The notes under the pieces are model-generated. The model did not search any database. It had not been told where the DNA came from and was given only the letters and a program-made list of their open reading frames with translations. 64,000 nucleotides of DNA, taken from assembly GCA_963775575.1 (NCBI GenBank), contig CAVZJG010000004.1, forward strand, positions 124,001 to 188,000, read 5' to 3'. Below are positions 1 to 7,278 of the stretch, piece after piece. A program made the translations under genes and the position numbers. The stretch's first letter is position 1; the number at the start of each line of letters is the position of its first letter. This stretch comes from Roseiarcus sp963775575. Its GTDB lineage: Bacteria; Pseudomonadota; Alphaproteobacteria; Rhizobiales; Beijerinckiaceae.

Positions 1-481
1 GCTGCTGGCCGCCGGAAAGATGCACCGGATAGTAATTCGCTTTGTCGCCGATGCCGACCTTGTCGAGCAGCGCTTGCGCTTCGTCGACGCACTCGGCGCG
101 CGGCCGCTTTTGCACGTGAATCGGCGCCTCCATGACATTTTCGAGGATCGTCATGTGGGACCACAGGTTGAAGCTCTGAAACACCATGCCGAGCTCGGAG
201 CGGATGCGGTCGACTTGGCGACGGTCGGCGGGCTCGGCGCGTCCGTCGCGCGTCTTGCGCATCAAGATCGTCTCGCCGGCGACCGTCACCACGCCTTCGT
301 CCGGCGTCTCCAGCAGGTTGATGCAGCGCAACAGCGTGCTCTTGCCGGAACCCGAAGAGCCGAGGATCGAAATCACGTCGCCCTCGCGCGCCTGCAGAGA
401 GACGCCCTTGAGCACTTCGAGGGCGCCGAAGCGTTTGCGCAATCCCGAGACCGTCAGCGCGTACCCGTTGCTTTCCGGCAT
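1..481 (-). CDS. Polar amino-acid ABC transporter ATP-binding protein (3' part outside window)
   Basis: This is the ATPase of an amino-acid importer that powers uptake through the two permeases encoded just upstream. The first 160 residues are visible. The Walker A motif GSSGSGKST lies at residues 41-49, a Q-loop region (MVFQSFNLW) follows, and the ABC signature LSGGQQ stands at the window edge. Walker B and the C-terminus lie beyond base 1. The ATG start is 10 bases after the permease stop, so this is the last gene of a four-gene operon (binding protein, permease, permease, ATPase). The family is the HisP/GlnQ type; the exact amino acid cannot be read from the sequence. Confidence 0.93.
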   Translation of the reverse strand, partial: MPESNGYALTVSGLRKRFGALEVLKGVSLQAREGDVISILGSSGSGKSTLLRCINLLETPDEGVVTVAGETILMRKTRDGRAEPADRRQVDRIRSELGMVFQSFNLWSHMTILENVMEAPIHVQKRPRAECVDEAQALLDKVGIGDKANYYPVHLSGGQQ

Positions 482-491
482 TCGATTTCCC

Positions 492-1187
492 TCAGGCGGG
501 CCGCGCGCGCAAGTGCGGCGACAACCCATGTTCGATCAGCAGGAAGGCGCGGGCGATCAAGTAGTTGAGCACGAAATAGATCGCGCCGGCGATCAGCAGC
601 GGCGTGTAAGTGACGAGCGTGTCGTTGCGGATCTTCAGGGCGACGCTCATCACGTCCCACAGCGTCACCAGCGACACCAGCGCCGTCGCCTTGACCATCG
701 AGATCACTTCGGTCGAGTAGGCGGGCAGCGCCTGGCGCAGCGCGATGGGAAAGATCACGCGGCGGAACAACAGCAAGCCCGACATGCCGCAGGCGCGCGC
801 CGCCTCGACCTGGCTCGGCGGCACGCCGGAGAGCGCGCCGCGGAAGATCTCGCTCTGATAGGCTGCGGTGCACAGCGCGCAGGCGAGCGTGGCGCAGTTG
901 AACGCGTCGCGCAGGAAAGGCCAGAAGATGCTCGCGCGCACCGCCGGAAACGACGAGAGGCCGTAATAGACGACGAACAGCTGCACCAGCAGCGGCGCGC
1001 CGCGGAAGACGAAGATATAGGCGCGCGCCAACCCTTCCAGCGGCTTGACGCCACTGACGCGCATCCAGGCGACGCCGGCGCCGATGAAGGCGCCGATGAA
1101 CACCGACAGCCCCCACACCGAGAGCGTCACCTGCAGCGCCGCCATCAGGCGCAGGAACGTCGTCCAGGTGAAAGCGAGGCCCATCAT
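492..1187 (-). CDS. Polar amino-acid ABC transporter permease (HisM-like)
   Basis: This 231-residue inner-membrane permease has about five hydrophobic segments. The cytoplasmic EAA coupling loop (VEAARACGMSG, around residues 125-136) docks onto the ATPase. Its ATG directly follows the stop codon of the upstream permease, so the two are likely translationally coupled and form the heterodimeric channel. Length and motif match the HisM/HisQ family. The substrate is probably a basic or opine-like amino acid judging by the type of binding protein, but this is inference. Confidence 0.92.
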   Translation of the reverse strand: MMGLAFTWTTFLRLMAALQVTLSVWGLSVFIGAFIGAGVAWMRVSGVKPLEGLARAYIFVFRGAPLLVQLFVVYYGLSSFPAVRASIFWPFLRDAFNCATLACALCTAAYQSEIFRGALSGVPPSQVEAARACGMSGLLLFRRVIFPIALRQALPAYSTEVISMVKATALVSLVTLWDVMSVALKIRNDTLVTYTPLLIAGAIYFVLNYLIARAFLLIEHGLSPHLRARPA

Positions 1188-1904
1188 TTACGTCGCTTCG
1201 CGCTGCATGCCGCGCGTCGCGCGCGCCTCGGCGAAATCGAACACGCGGTCGGAGAACGCGGTGAGAAGGAGATAGAGCGCGCCGCCGGCGACGTAATAGG
1301 TGAAAGGCTTGTGCGTCGCGTTGGAGGCGAGCTGGCTCGCGCGCATCAGCTCGGCGAGCCCGGTGACCGAAATCAGCGACGAATCCTTGAGCGCGACCTG
1401 CCAGAGATTGCCAAGGCCGGGGATGGCGAAGCGCAGCACCTGCGGCGCGATGATGCGGTGGAACATCAGCCAGCGGCCCATGCCGACCGCCCGCGCCGCC
1501 TCGAGCTCGCCCTTGGCGACGGCAAGGAAGGCGCCGCGGAACACCTCGGCCTGGTAGGAGCCGGAAATGACGCCGACGGCGAGCGCGCCCGCCGCGAAGG
1601 CGGGCACGCCGACGAAGCCTTCGACGCCGAGGAGATGGGCCGCGGCGGTGAGCAACGCGGAGCTGCCGAAGTAGACGAAATAAACCACCAGCAGCTCCGG
1701 CAGCCCCCGGAACAGCGCCGCGTAACCCTCGCCGATCGCGCCGGCGACGCGCGCGCCTGAGAGCTTAGCCCAGGCGACGAGCGAGCCGAGCACGCCCCCG
1801 ATCGCGAGACCCGCGGTCGAGACGAGCAACGTCATCACGGCGCCTTCGAGCAGCGCCGGACCCCAGCCGCGTTCGCCAAAGCCGAGCGCCGTCAGCCAGT
1901 TCAC
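1188..1904 (-). CDS. Polar amino-acid ABC transporter permease (HisQ-like)
   Basis: This is the second membrane subunit of the importer, 238 residues with several transmembrane segments. Its EAA loop (LEAARAVGMGRW) lies around residues 134-146. It follows the binding-protein gene after 18 bases and abuts the next permease without a gap. The His/Lys/Arg/Orn-type permease family (TIGR01726-like) is clear; the individual substrate is not. Confidence 0.92.
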   Translation of the reverse strand: MNWLTALGFGERGWGPALLEGAVMTLLVSTAGLAIGGVLGSLVAWAKLSGARVAGAIGEGYAALFRGLPELLVVYFVYFGSSALLTAAAHLLGVEGFVGVPAFAAGALAVGVISGSYQAEVFRGAFLAVAKGELEAARAVGMGRWLMFHRIIAPQVLRFAIPGLGNLWQVALKDSSLISVTGLAELMRASQLASNATHKPFTYYVAGGALYLLLTAFSDRVFDFAEARATRGMQREAT

Positions 1905-1922
1905 GAGCCGGATTCTTCCGTG

Positions 1923-2768
1923 TTAGGGCGTCGTGTCGATCTTGAACCACGTCAAGGAGTACTTCTTGACCGAGCCGTCGGCAATCGCCGCCTTGATCGC
2001 CGCGTCGAACTTGGCGGTGAGGTCGGCGTCGCTCTTGCGCAGGCCCATGCCGACGCCGATGCCGAAGTCGCCGCCGGTCAGATGCGGACCGAATTCGGTG
2101 AAGTCCTTCGCGTCGTCCTTGCCGAGCATCGCGGCGACCTCCGTCTCGTCGTCGAGCACCGCGTCGATGCGCCCCGACTTCAGGTCGAGGTCGCGCTCGT
2201 CGGTAGTCTTGTATTCCTTGATCGTCGCGACATCCTTGAGGTGATTGCTGGCGAAGGCCGCGTGGGTGGTCGACACCTGCACGCCGATCGTCTTGCCCTT
2301 CAGCGCCTCCCTCAGCGCCTTGAGCGTGGCCTCGGCCGTCGCCTTGTCCTTCTCGAAGTTGACCAGGGTTTCGGCGCCGGCGAGCTTGGCGAGCGGGCTC
2401 GCCTTCGCCGTCGCGAGCGCCGCGGGCACGTTGGCGTAGGGAACCGAGAAGTCGATCGTCTGCTTGCGCTCGTCGGTGATCGACATGCCGTCCATGATGA
2501 CGTCGAACTTGCCGGCCTGCAGGCCGGGGATCATGCCGTCCCAGTCCTGCGCGATGATCTTGCATTCGACCTTGATGCGCGCGCAGACGTCCATCGCGAG
2601 GTCGGGCTCGAAGCCGACGATCTTGCCGCTCGGATCGGTGAGGTTGTACGGGTCGTAGCCGCCCTCCATGCCGATGACCACGGTCTTCCAGTCCTTCGCG
2701 CTCGCCGCGCCGGCGAGTACGAGCAGGGAACATGCGAGCGCCGCCCGCAAAACGCTTCCACCAGCCAT
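1923..2768 (-). CDS. Amino-acid ABC transporter periplasmic substrate-binding protein (SBP_bac_3)
   Basis: This is the periplasmic receptor of the importer. The chosen ATG at 2768 gives a 281-residue protein and is preceded by a good Shine-Dalgarno GGAGG. A typical Sec signal peptide follows (LRAALACSLLVLAG, cleavage near ASA-KDW). The reading frame stays open upstream to 2894, but that extension would bury the signal peptide and is rejected. Family features include the segments DLAMDVCARI, MDGMSITDERK and the DAVLDDE lid region. It heads the four-gene operon. Lysine/arginine/ornithine- or opine-binding proteins are the closest kind by feel; ligand identity is not shown by sequence. Confidence 0.92.
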   Translation of the reverse strand: MAGGSVLRAALACSLLVLAGAASAKDWKTVVIGMEGGYDPYNLTDPSGKIVGFEPDLAMDVCARIKVECKIIAQDWDGMIPGLQAGKFDVIMDGMSITDERKQTIDFSVPYANVPAALATAKASPLAKLAGAETLVNFEKDKATAEATLKALREALKGKTIGVQVSTTHAAFASNHLKDVATIKEYKTTDERDLDLKSGRIDAVLDDETEVAAMLGKDDAKDFTEFGPHLTGGDFGIGVGMGLRKSDADLTAKFDAAIKAAIADGSVKKYSLTWFKIDTTP

Positions 2769-3103
2769 TTGTCCGCCTCCATCAACGAAAGCCGGCCAAC
2801 GAGCCGGCTCTTGGTCGAACTCATAGAGAGCGCGGGACCGCGTTGCAAATCGGCGAACCGGCCTGCGCGGGGGATCGAACCCGAACTGGGACATTGTGCC
2901 GTGGGCCGTATAACCTATTGAAGAATCCTTTCGATCGGCGAGCGCCGGATCGCCCGGCCAGCGTCCGGCGGCGCCGCGCGCGCAAATTCCTCTTGCGCGC
3001 GCCCCTTGCGGGCCGAAACGCGGCGCGGCGGGCGAGGGAACGGGCGGGACGGGCGGCTCTGACCGACCCGCCGCCGCAAGCGCGTTGTGGCATGCTGTTT
3101 TCC
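2769..3103. other. Intergenic region upstream of the amino-acid importer; holds a weak tRNA-like fragment
   Basis: No gene is supported here. On the minus strand a TTGCAA / 17-base spacer / TATGAG pair (about 2815-2845) could be the importer promoter, but it is weak. Around 2870-2930 the minus strand has a T-arm-like GGGTTCGATCCC segment, without a foldable full cloverleaf and without CCA. I take it at most as tRNA-derived debris. Confidence 0.4.
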
Positions 3104-3223
3104 ATGGACGGAGACGCGCTCATCGCCCGCTTGCGCGACAACGAGGCGGCGCTTCGCTCGCGCGGCCTGACTCACGCGGCGCTCATCGGGACGCGCGCGC
3201 GGGGCGAAAGGGACTTGCGCGAA
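3104..3223 (+). pseudogene. N-terminal remnant of a minimal nucleotidyltransferase (MNT antitoxin-like)
   Basis: Starting at ATG 3104 the frame reads like the first 40 residues of an MNT-fold nucleotidyltransferase: an amphipathic helix with the segment LRSRGLTHAALIGTRARGE. This corresponds to the family pattern in which a helix leads to a G-[ST]-x-A-R-G motif. The downstream S-D-x-D-hydrophobic catalytic motif is missing, and the frame then runs into arginine-rich noise. MNT proteins usually pair with HEPN toxins; no HEPN partner is visible. The remnant lies at the edge of the accessory island that follows. The family call rests on one motif and is moderate. Confidence 0.4.
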
Positions 3224-3320
3224 CGACGCTGGTCGCGGGGGCGTCAAACGGGGAATTGCGCTCGCGTCGCGGTAAGCCCGGCGAAAAAGGATCGCCGCGC
3301 CCGCCGGCTTGCGGACGGGC

Positions 3321-3572
3321 TCAGCAGAGGCGGCGGCAATCGCGCGCTTTGCAGCCGTACATGGTCATCCACGAGCCGTCGCGCGTGCACACTTCGATGT
3401 CGCAGGCGCGGCGGGGGTCGCAGCTCGTGTAGCAATAGTCGCCGGGCTTATAGGCCGTCCCGCCTTGATCGCAAAACTTCAGCGGCGGTTCGTGATGCCC
3501 TATCCCGTGGGCGAGGGCGTCGCCGCCGAGAGCCAACCCACCGGCCAACAGAACCAGTCCGGCGACGCGCAT
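3321..3572 (-). CDS. Small secreted cysteine-rich protein, function unknown
   Basis: The ATG at 3572 has a strong upstream GGGAGG and yields an 83-residue protein. An N-terminal signal peptide (MRVAGLVLLAGGLALGGDALA) is followed by a mature part of about 62 residues with seven cysteines, including CYTSCDPRRACDIEVC and a C-terminal CKARDCRRLC. An even spread of cysteines in an exported protein suggests disulfides in the periplasm or outside the cell. The frame is open further upstream to 3821, but that part is low-complexity and lacks coding character. I do not recognise a named family. Confidence 0.6.
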   Translation of the reverse strand: MRVAGLVLLAGGLALGGDALAHGIGHHEPPLKFCDQGGTAYKPGDYCYTSCDPRRACDIEVCTRDGSWMTMYGCKARDCRRLC

Positions 3573-3826
3573 CGCTCCAGCCTCCCTCAAGACGAAACTC
3601 GCGCCCATCCTAATGCGCGCCGCGCCGGAAGGGAACCGCCGCGGTCGACAACGCCGCCGGCCCGGCCGCGCCGAGCTATTGGCGGGAACGCGAGGACGGC
3701 GGCTGGGAGTAGGCGCGGTAGGGCGGGGGAGGGAAGCGAGCGGCTCTTGCCCGGTATTTTCTGGACAAAATGGCGCACGCGGCTCAAACGCGTTGACGAG
3801 GCGTGCGCCGGCGCGCGACATAGGGC

Positions 3827-3943
3827 ATGCCGTCGCCTTTTGAAGCCTATCTCAAGCAAATCCGCGAAACGCCGATCGCGGAGCAGACCGAGCACACCAG
3901 TCGCGCTGCGCCTAAGCAAGAACGACCAGGCGAGTCGGGTTAG
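3827..3943 (+). pseudogene. Truncated N-terminus of a restriction-modification / DNA methylase gene
   Basis: A 38-codon frame begins at ATG 3827 and reads MPSPFEAYLKQIRETPIAEQ followed by TEHTSRAA. This resembles the extreme N-terminus of large combined methylase-nuclease proteins (type ISP/IIG restriction-modification enzymes), which often open with a similar IAEQTEHT-containing stretch. Homology stops at about 3910; the frame then ends at 3943, overlapping the 3' end of the HEAT-repeat gene on the other strand. I infer that the incoming restriction island cut this older gene. The identification is from memory of the family and needs a search. Confidence 0.45.
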
Positions 3944-5416
3944 AGATTCTGCTTGTTGAGGAACTTCAGGTCGGAGTCGACGGCTTCTTGAGCCATCCAG
4001 TTGGATGAGCCCGATAAGAGAAGGATGGGGCTCACCCGATCGAGGAGCGGATCACCAGCCAAAGCGCGGCGGACCTTCGATTCCGGGAAACGACCAAGCG
4101 TCGCCAGCAACCATTCGGAGGGAGCGTTATTGGTGCGGGCAGCTTGGATTAGCCGAGCAAGCGCTGCGTCGGAGCCGACTTGGCGAAGAGCTTCCGAAGC
4201 GGCAGGAGCGCGGCGTAAGTTAGCTTCGTTCACTTCGCGAATTAGATCATCTATGACGTTTGTGGGGACGTCCGTGCCAAATCCCGCGATAGCATGCAAA
4301 ACGACATCGGGATCGGGATCACCGAGAAAGGAAATTAGGCTTGCATAGTGTTTGAGACCTGCTTTGCCGAGGCCCCAAACCGCCGCTTGCCGGATTTCGT
4401 CGCCGGCAAATCGCGGGTCCATCGCTATGCGAAGCAGAATGTCTCTTGCGTTAGGTTTGTTCGACTCGGTTAAGATCAGGACGGCCTCCATTCGAAGGTC
4501 TGCGCCATTGTGGTTCCATACGAACCCTTCGAGGCGCTCCTCAGCTTTCGCCAATCCCAAAATCGCTCCGGAACCTGCTGCTTCGAGCAGCACTCGATTA
4601 TCCGTCTCAACATCGAGCCGCCGCTCGATCGCAGATAAAGCGATTTCTCTCTTGTCCGGTCGGAAAGGGAGCGATTTCACCGCTGCGTAGCGATCGACGG
4701 GGTTTATTGCGGCGATGTCAGCAATTGGGTCATAGTCATGATTTTGGTAGGCGTTTATTTGGACACGCTTTGCAGGAACGCCCGCAAGAATGGTGGCCTT
4801 CGCCACGAAGTTCTCACCTGGCGAGACGTAAGTAATTTTGCGGCTCAATCGAAACGATTGAATCCGTTCGGGGGCTTCATTGTCGGCGCTCATTAATACG
4901 CGGATCGTGTTGGCATCGACGGACTGAACAGTGCCGCTTCGTCTGGGAACAGTTGACGCCCATTCTCGATCACGTTCGGCTCCTTCCGAAGCAGACTTCG
5001 GTGGGCCGAGTTTAGATTGTCTTTCCGTGGCTTTCAGGTCGCCGACCTCGAAAAATACAGCTTCGGCCGCCGGAACAGCAACTCCGTTCTCCTGGAAACA
5101 AGCGATGAAGGCGCAAAGATCAGCGTCTCTAAGGCCCGCGTGCCACCGTCGGTCGGGATTGGCTGGGGCGTCGCTCATGCGTATCTTGAGGTCAGATTTT
5201 GCGCGGACCTCAACTCGCAAGCCCGTTCGCACGCAAAGAATGTCAGGAAGCCGAAGGCGCTTCACCTTCGTGGACCAAATCTTGTTCGACGTGCAGTATC
5301 GCTCCAACTCGATTGGCGCGAAGTCCGGCCCTACGCATTTGCGCCATCGTCTGCTGGGCGCCTGCAGCGCCCATGGTCAGAAATCTTAGAAAGCTAGTGT
5401 CCGCTTTAAAGCCCAT
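3940..5416 (-). CDS. HEAT-repeat protein, candidate restriction endonuclease of a PvuII-like system (apparent 1-base frameshift)
   Basis: Read with one frame correction, this gene gives about 491 residues. The start ATG at 5416 overlaps the stop of the controller gene (TAATG), and the N-terminus reads MGFKADTSFLRFLTMGAAGA. The frame breaks near 5323-5326 (minus-strand GGACTTC). Dropping one base joins MRRAG to FAPIELERYC, and the frame then stays open to 3940. The N-terminal third contains LPDILC and RVEVRAKSDLKI, which look like a PD-(D/E)xK nuclease core, although the third position would be E-V-R rather than E-x-K. The C-terminal half has helical HEAT-type repeats such as DEIRQAAVWGLGKAGL and DPDVVLHAIAGFG. 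Position in the C-R slot opposite a methyltransferase suggests a restriction endonuclease. It is not homologous by eye to R.PvuII. Confidence 0.6.
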
Positions 5417-5649
5417 TAGTGCTTCTCGGCGGATAATAGAAAAGTTGGTTTTACTTTGAGAGCCCTGGCAAGTTTTTCTATGTTATCGATAGAGACATTG
5501 CGTTCGGCTCGCTCTATTGAGCCTATATACGTCCGATGCAGCCCAGCTTCGTCTGCAAGCTGCTCCTGACTCAACCCAAGTTTGTTGCGGACCAGGCGGA
5601 CATTTTTCGCCAACGTCTCTCGAAGGGTTGTAGAGTCTGCTCCGTTCAT
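5416..5649 (-). CDS. XRE-family restriction controller protein (C protein)
   Basis: This 77-residue helix-turn-helix protein has the form of restriction-modification C proteins. It carries LSQEQLADEAGLHRTYIGSI for the HTH and ERAERNVSIDNIEKLARAL for the dimer helix. C proteins bind paired C-boxes in their own promoter. They delay nuclease expression relative to the methylase when a system enters a new host. Its stop codon overlaps the ATG of the downstream HEAT-repeat gene by one base, so translation is coupled. The C-boxes sit 23-48 bases upstream of its start, between it and the divergent methyltransferase gene. Confidence 0.9.
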   Translation of the reverse strand: MNGADSTTLRETLAKNVRLVRNKLGLSQEQLADEAGLHRTYIGSIERAERNVSIDNIEKLARALKVKPTFLLSAEKH

Positions 5650-5671
5650 CGGCCGAGCATTAGAGCTTGAT

Positions 5672-5697
5672 GACTATGAGTCGACAGCCTATAAGTA
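5672..5697. promoter_or_regulatory. Paired C-boxes (controller-protein operator)
   Basis: The perfect palindrome GACTATGAGTC (5672-5682) is followed after 4 bases by the degenerate box GCCTATAAGTA (5687-5697). This matches the known C-protein operator layout GACT-N3-AGTC, 4-base spacer, second weaker GACT-N3-AGTC, as in PvuII-type systems. It lies in the 98-base divergent intergenic region between the controller gene and the methyltransferase gene, exactly where such operators act. Confidence 0.8.
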
Positions 5698-5747
5698 GCA
5701 ATCGCGCGACGCGAATCGCGGACGACTGATGGCTTGAAGGGTGTGGG

Positions 5748-6734
5748 ATGGCGGAAACGCTAATTTATCGGACAGGTCGCGGTGAGGCGCATTGCGGGGA
5801 CGCTCTGGACCTTCTCGCAGGCCTGCCGGACGGTTCCATCAATCTGGTGATGACCTCGCCGCCGTTCGCGCTTCAGCGGCAAAAGGAATATGGCAACAAG
5901 GAGCAACATGAGTACATAGACTGGCTGGCCGAATTTGCGGTCATCGTGCATCGAAAATTGAGGGACGACGGGAGCTTCGTGCTCGATCTCGGAGGGGCCT
6001 ACCAAAAGGGGGTTCCGACGCGAAGCCTCTACAATTTCCGCATCCCGATTCAATTCTGTGACGAACTCGGCTTCTTCCTTGCAGAAGACTTCTACTGGTT
6101 CAATCCGGCCAAATTGCCGTCGCCAATCGAGTGGGTGAACAGGCGAAAAATTCGGGCCAAAGACGCCGTCAATACAGTCTGGTGGTTTAGCAAGTCGGAG
6201 TGGCCTAAAGCGAATGTTACAAAAGTGCTCGCGCCCTATAGCGAGCGCATGAAAAAGCTGCTCAAAGACCCGGATAGTTTTTACTCGCCGAAGCTGCGGC
6301 CGAGTGGGCACGACATCGGCAAGGGCTTTGGAACAGACAACGGTGGGGCGTTACCCTCGAATCTGTTGCAATACCCGAATACCGACAGCAATGGAGGGTA
6401 TCTCCGCGGGTGCAAGACGATTGGCGTCAAAGGGCACCCTGCGCGGTTCCCGCCGAAGCTCCCCGAGTTCTTTATCAAATACCTGACGGAACCCGGTGAT
6501 CTCGTTGTCGATATTTTTGCTGGATCAAACACAACAGGGCAGGTCGCGGAATCGCTTGGTCGTCGATGGGTGGCGTACGATCTGAACCGCGAATACCTTG
6601 CTGCATCGGTGTTTCGGTTCCTTGGCGACGCCACGGACGCTGAAATGACAGCGACGTTCGATCGGATCATCGGTGGTCATTCTGTTCATCTGATTCCGAA
6701 ACAGGGCGCGCTTGCGCTGGATGCGGCTGAATGA
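5748..6734 (+). CDS. DNA (cytosine-N4) methyltransferase, M.PvuII-like
   Basis: This 328-residue beta-class amino-methyltransferase has catalytic motif IV TSPPF at residues 36-40 ahead of the SAM-binding motif I DIFAGSNTTG near residue 265. Stretches such as FALQRQKEYGN, FWFNPAKLPSPIEWVN-type sequence and VLAPYSERMKKL resemble M.PvuII as I remember it. N4-cytosine methylation of a CAGCTG-like site is therefore a reasonable inference. It is divergent from the C and R genes, again as in PvuII. GC content is clearly lower than in the flanks, consistent with horizontal acquisition. The gene looks intact. Confidence 0.92.
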   Translation: MAETLIYRTGRGEAHCGDALDLLAGLPDGSINLVMTSPPFALQRQKEYGNKEQHEYIDWLAEFAVIVHRKLRDDGSFVLDLGGAYQKGVPTRSLYNFRIPIQFCDELGFFLAEDFYWFNPAKLPSPIEWVNRRKIRAKDAVNTVWWFSKSEWPKANVTKVLAPYSERMKKLLKDPDSFYSPKLRPSGHDIGKGFGTDNGGALPSNLLQYPNTDSNGGYLRGCKTIGVKGHPARFPPKLPEFFIKYLTEPGDLVVDIFAGSNTTGQVAESLGRRWVAYDLNREYLAASVFRFLGDATDAEMTATFDRIIGGHSVHLIPKQGALALDAAE

Positions 6735-6740
6735 ATTTAC

Positions 6741-6800
6741 CTGCCGTGGCCGCGGCGCATCGACGAAGCCTATCGCGCCGCGTTCCCCGACCGGGGATAA
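6741..6800 (+). pseudogene. Possible C-terminal fragment of the gene interrupted by the restriction island
   Basis: Just after the methyltransferase stop, base composition returns to host-like GC. A frame with no start reads LPWPRRIDEAYRAAFPDRG and then stops (TAA 6798-6800). It looks like the tail of a real protein and could be the other end of the gene whose N-terminus survives at 3827. Twenty residues are too few to prove it. Confidence 0.25.
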
Positions 6801-6849
6801 GCGCTCCGCCGCGCGTGACCCACGCACGTCCGAATGCTACGATTCCGCC

Positions 6850-7257
6850 ATGTCCCGCAGCGAATCGCGTCGCAAATCGTCGCCCGCCACAGAGCCGAAC
6901 CTGTTTGGTCCGGCGGAGCAGCCCGACTTGTTCGGCGAGGCGCACAAGAAGCCGGAAGTCTACGTTCCCAAGCAAGTCCATGTCACCAACCGGCTCGAGG
7001 ATTTGCTGGCGCAGATGCGTGCGGCGGAGATCTGGCCGTGGAATTGGTCCGTCGTGCGCATGCACACCGAGCGCACGTTCGACTATCTCTGCAACCTCGT
7101 GACCGATCCCGAAGCCGCGCAATGTTGGCGCGAGCGTCTGGCGGCCGAGACCGCCCGTCTCAACGCCTCGACGCCCCCCGAGCCGCCGCCGCCCCCGCCG
7201 CAAGACCTGTCGGAGTGGATGACCGACGACGAGCGTCGAGCGGCGCGCGAGCGCTGA
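6850..7257 (+). CDS. Conserved hypothetical protein (135 residues)
   Basis: The ATG at 6850 opens a 135-residue protein with a disordered N-terminus holding two NLFG/DLFG-type motifs (NLFGPAEQPDLFGE). A central helical part follows (VHVTNRLEDLLAQMRAAEIWPWN ... FDYLCNLV), then a proline-rich tail (PPPEPPPPPP region). Similar proteins of unknown role are common in Rhizobiales, often beginning with a DLF/NLF motif and carrying the NRL...RAAE.WPW helix. No catalytic motif is visible. It has host-like GC and is probably not part of the restriction system. Confidence 0.75.
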   Translation: MSRSESRRKSSPATEPNLFGPAEQPDLFGEAHKKPEVYVPKQVHVTNRLEDLLAQMRAAEIWPWNWSVVRMHTERTFDYLCNLVTDPEAAQCWRERLAAETARLNASTPPEPPPPPPQDLSEWMTDDERRAARER

Positions 7258-7278
7258 CGCGGCGCCCGCTCTCGTCCC

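Noticed and set aside
2769..2894. Upstream extension of the amino-acid-binding protein
   Set aside because: It would place about 40 residues before a clear signal peptide, and the internal ATG has a strong GGAGG.
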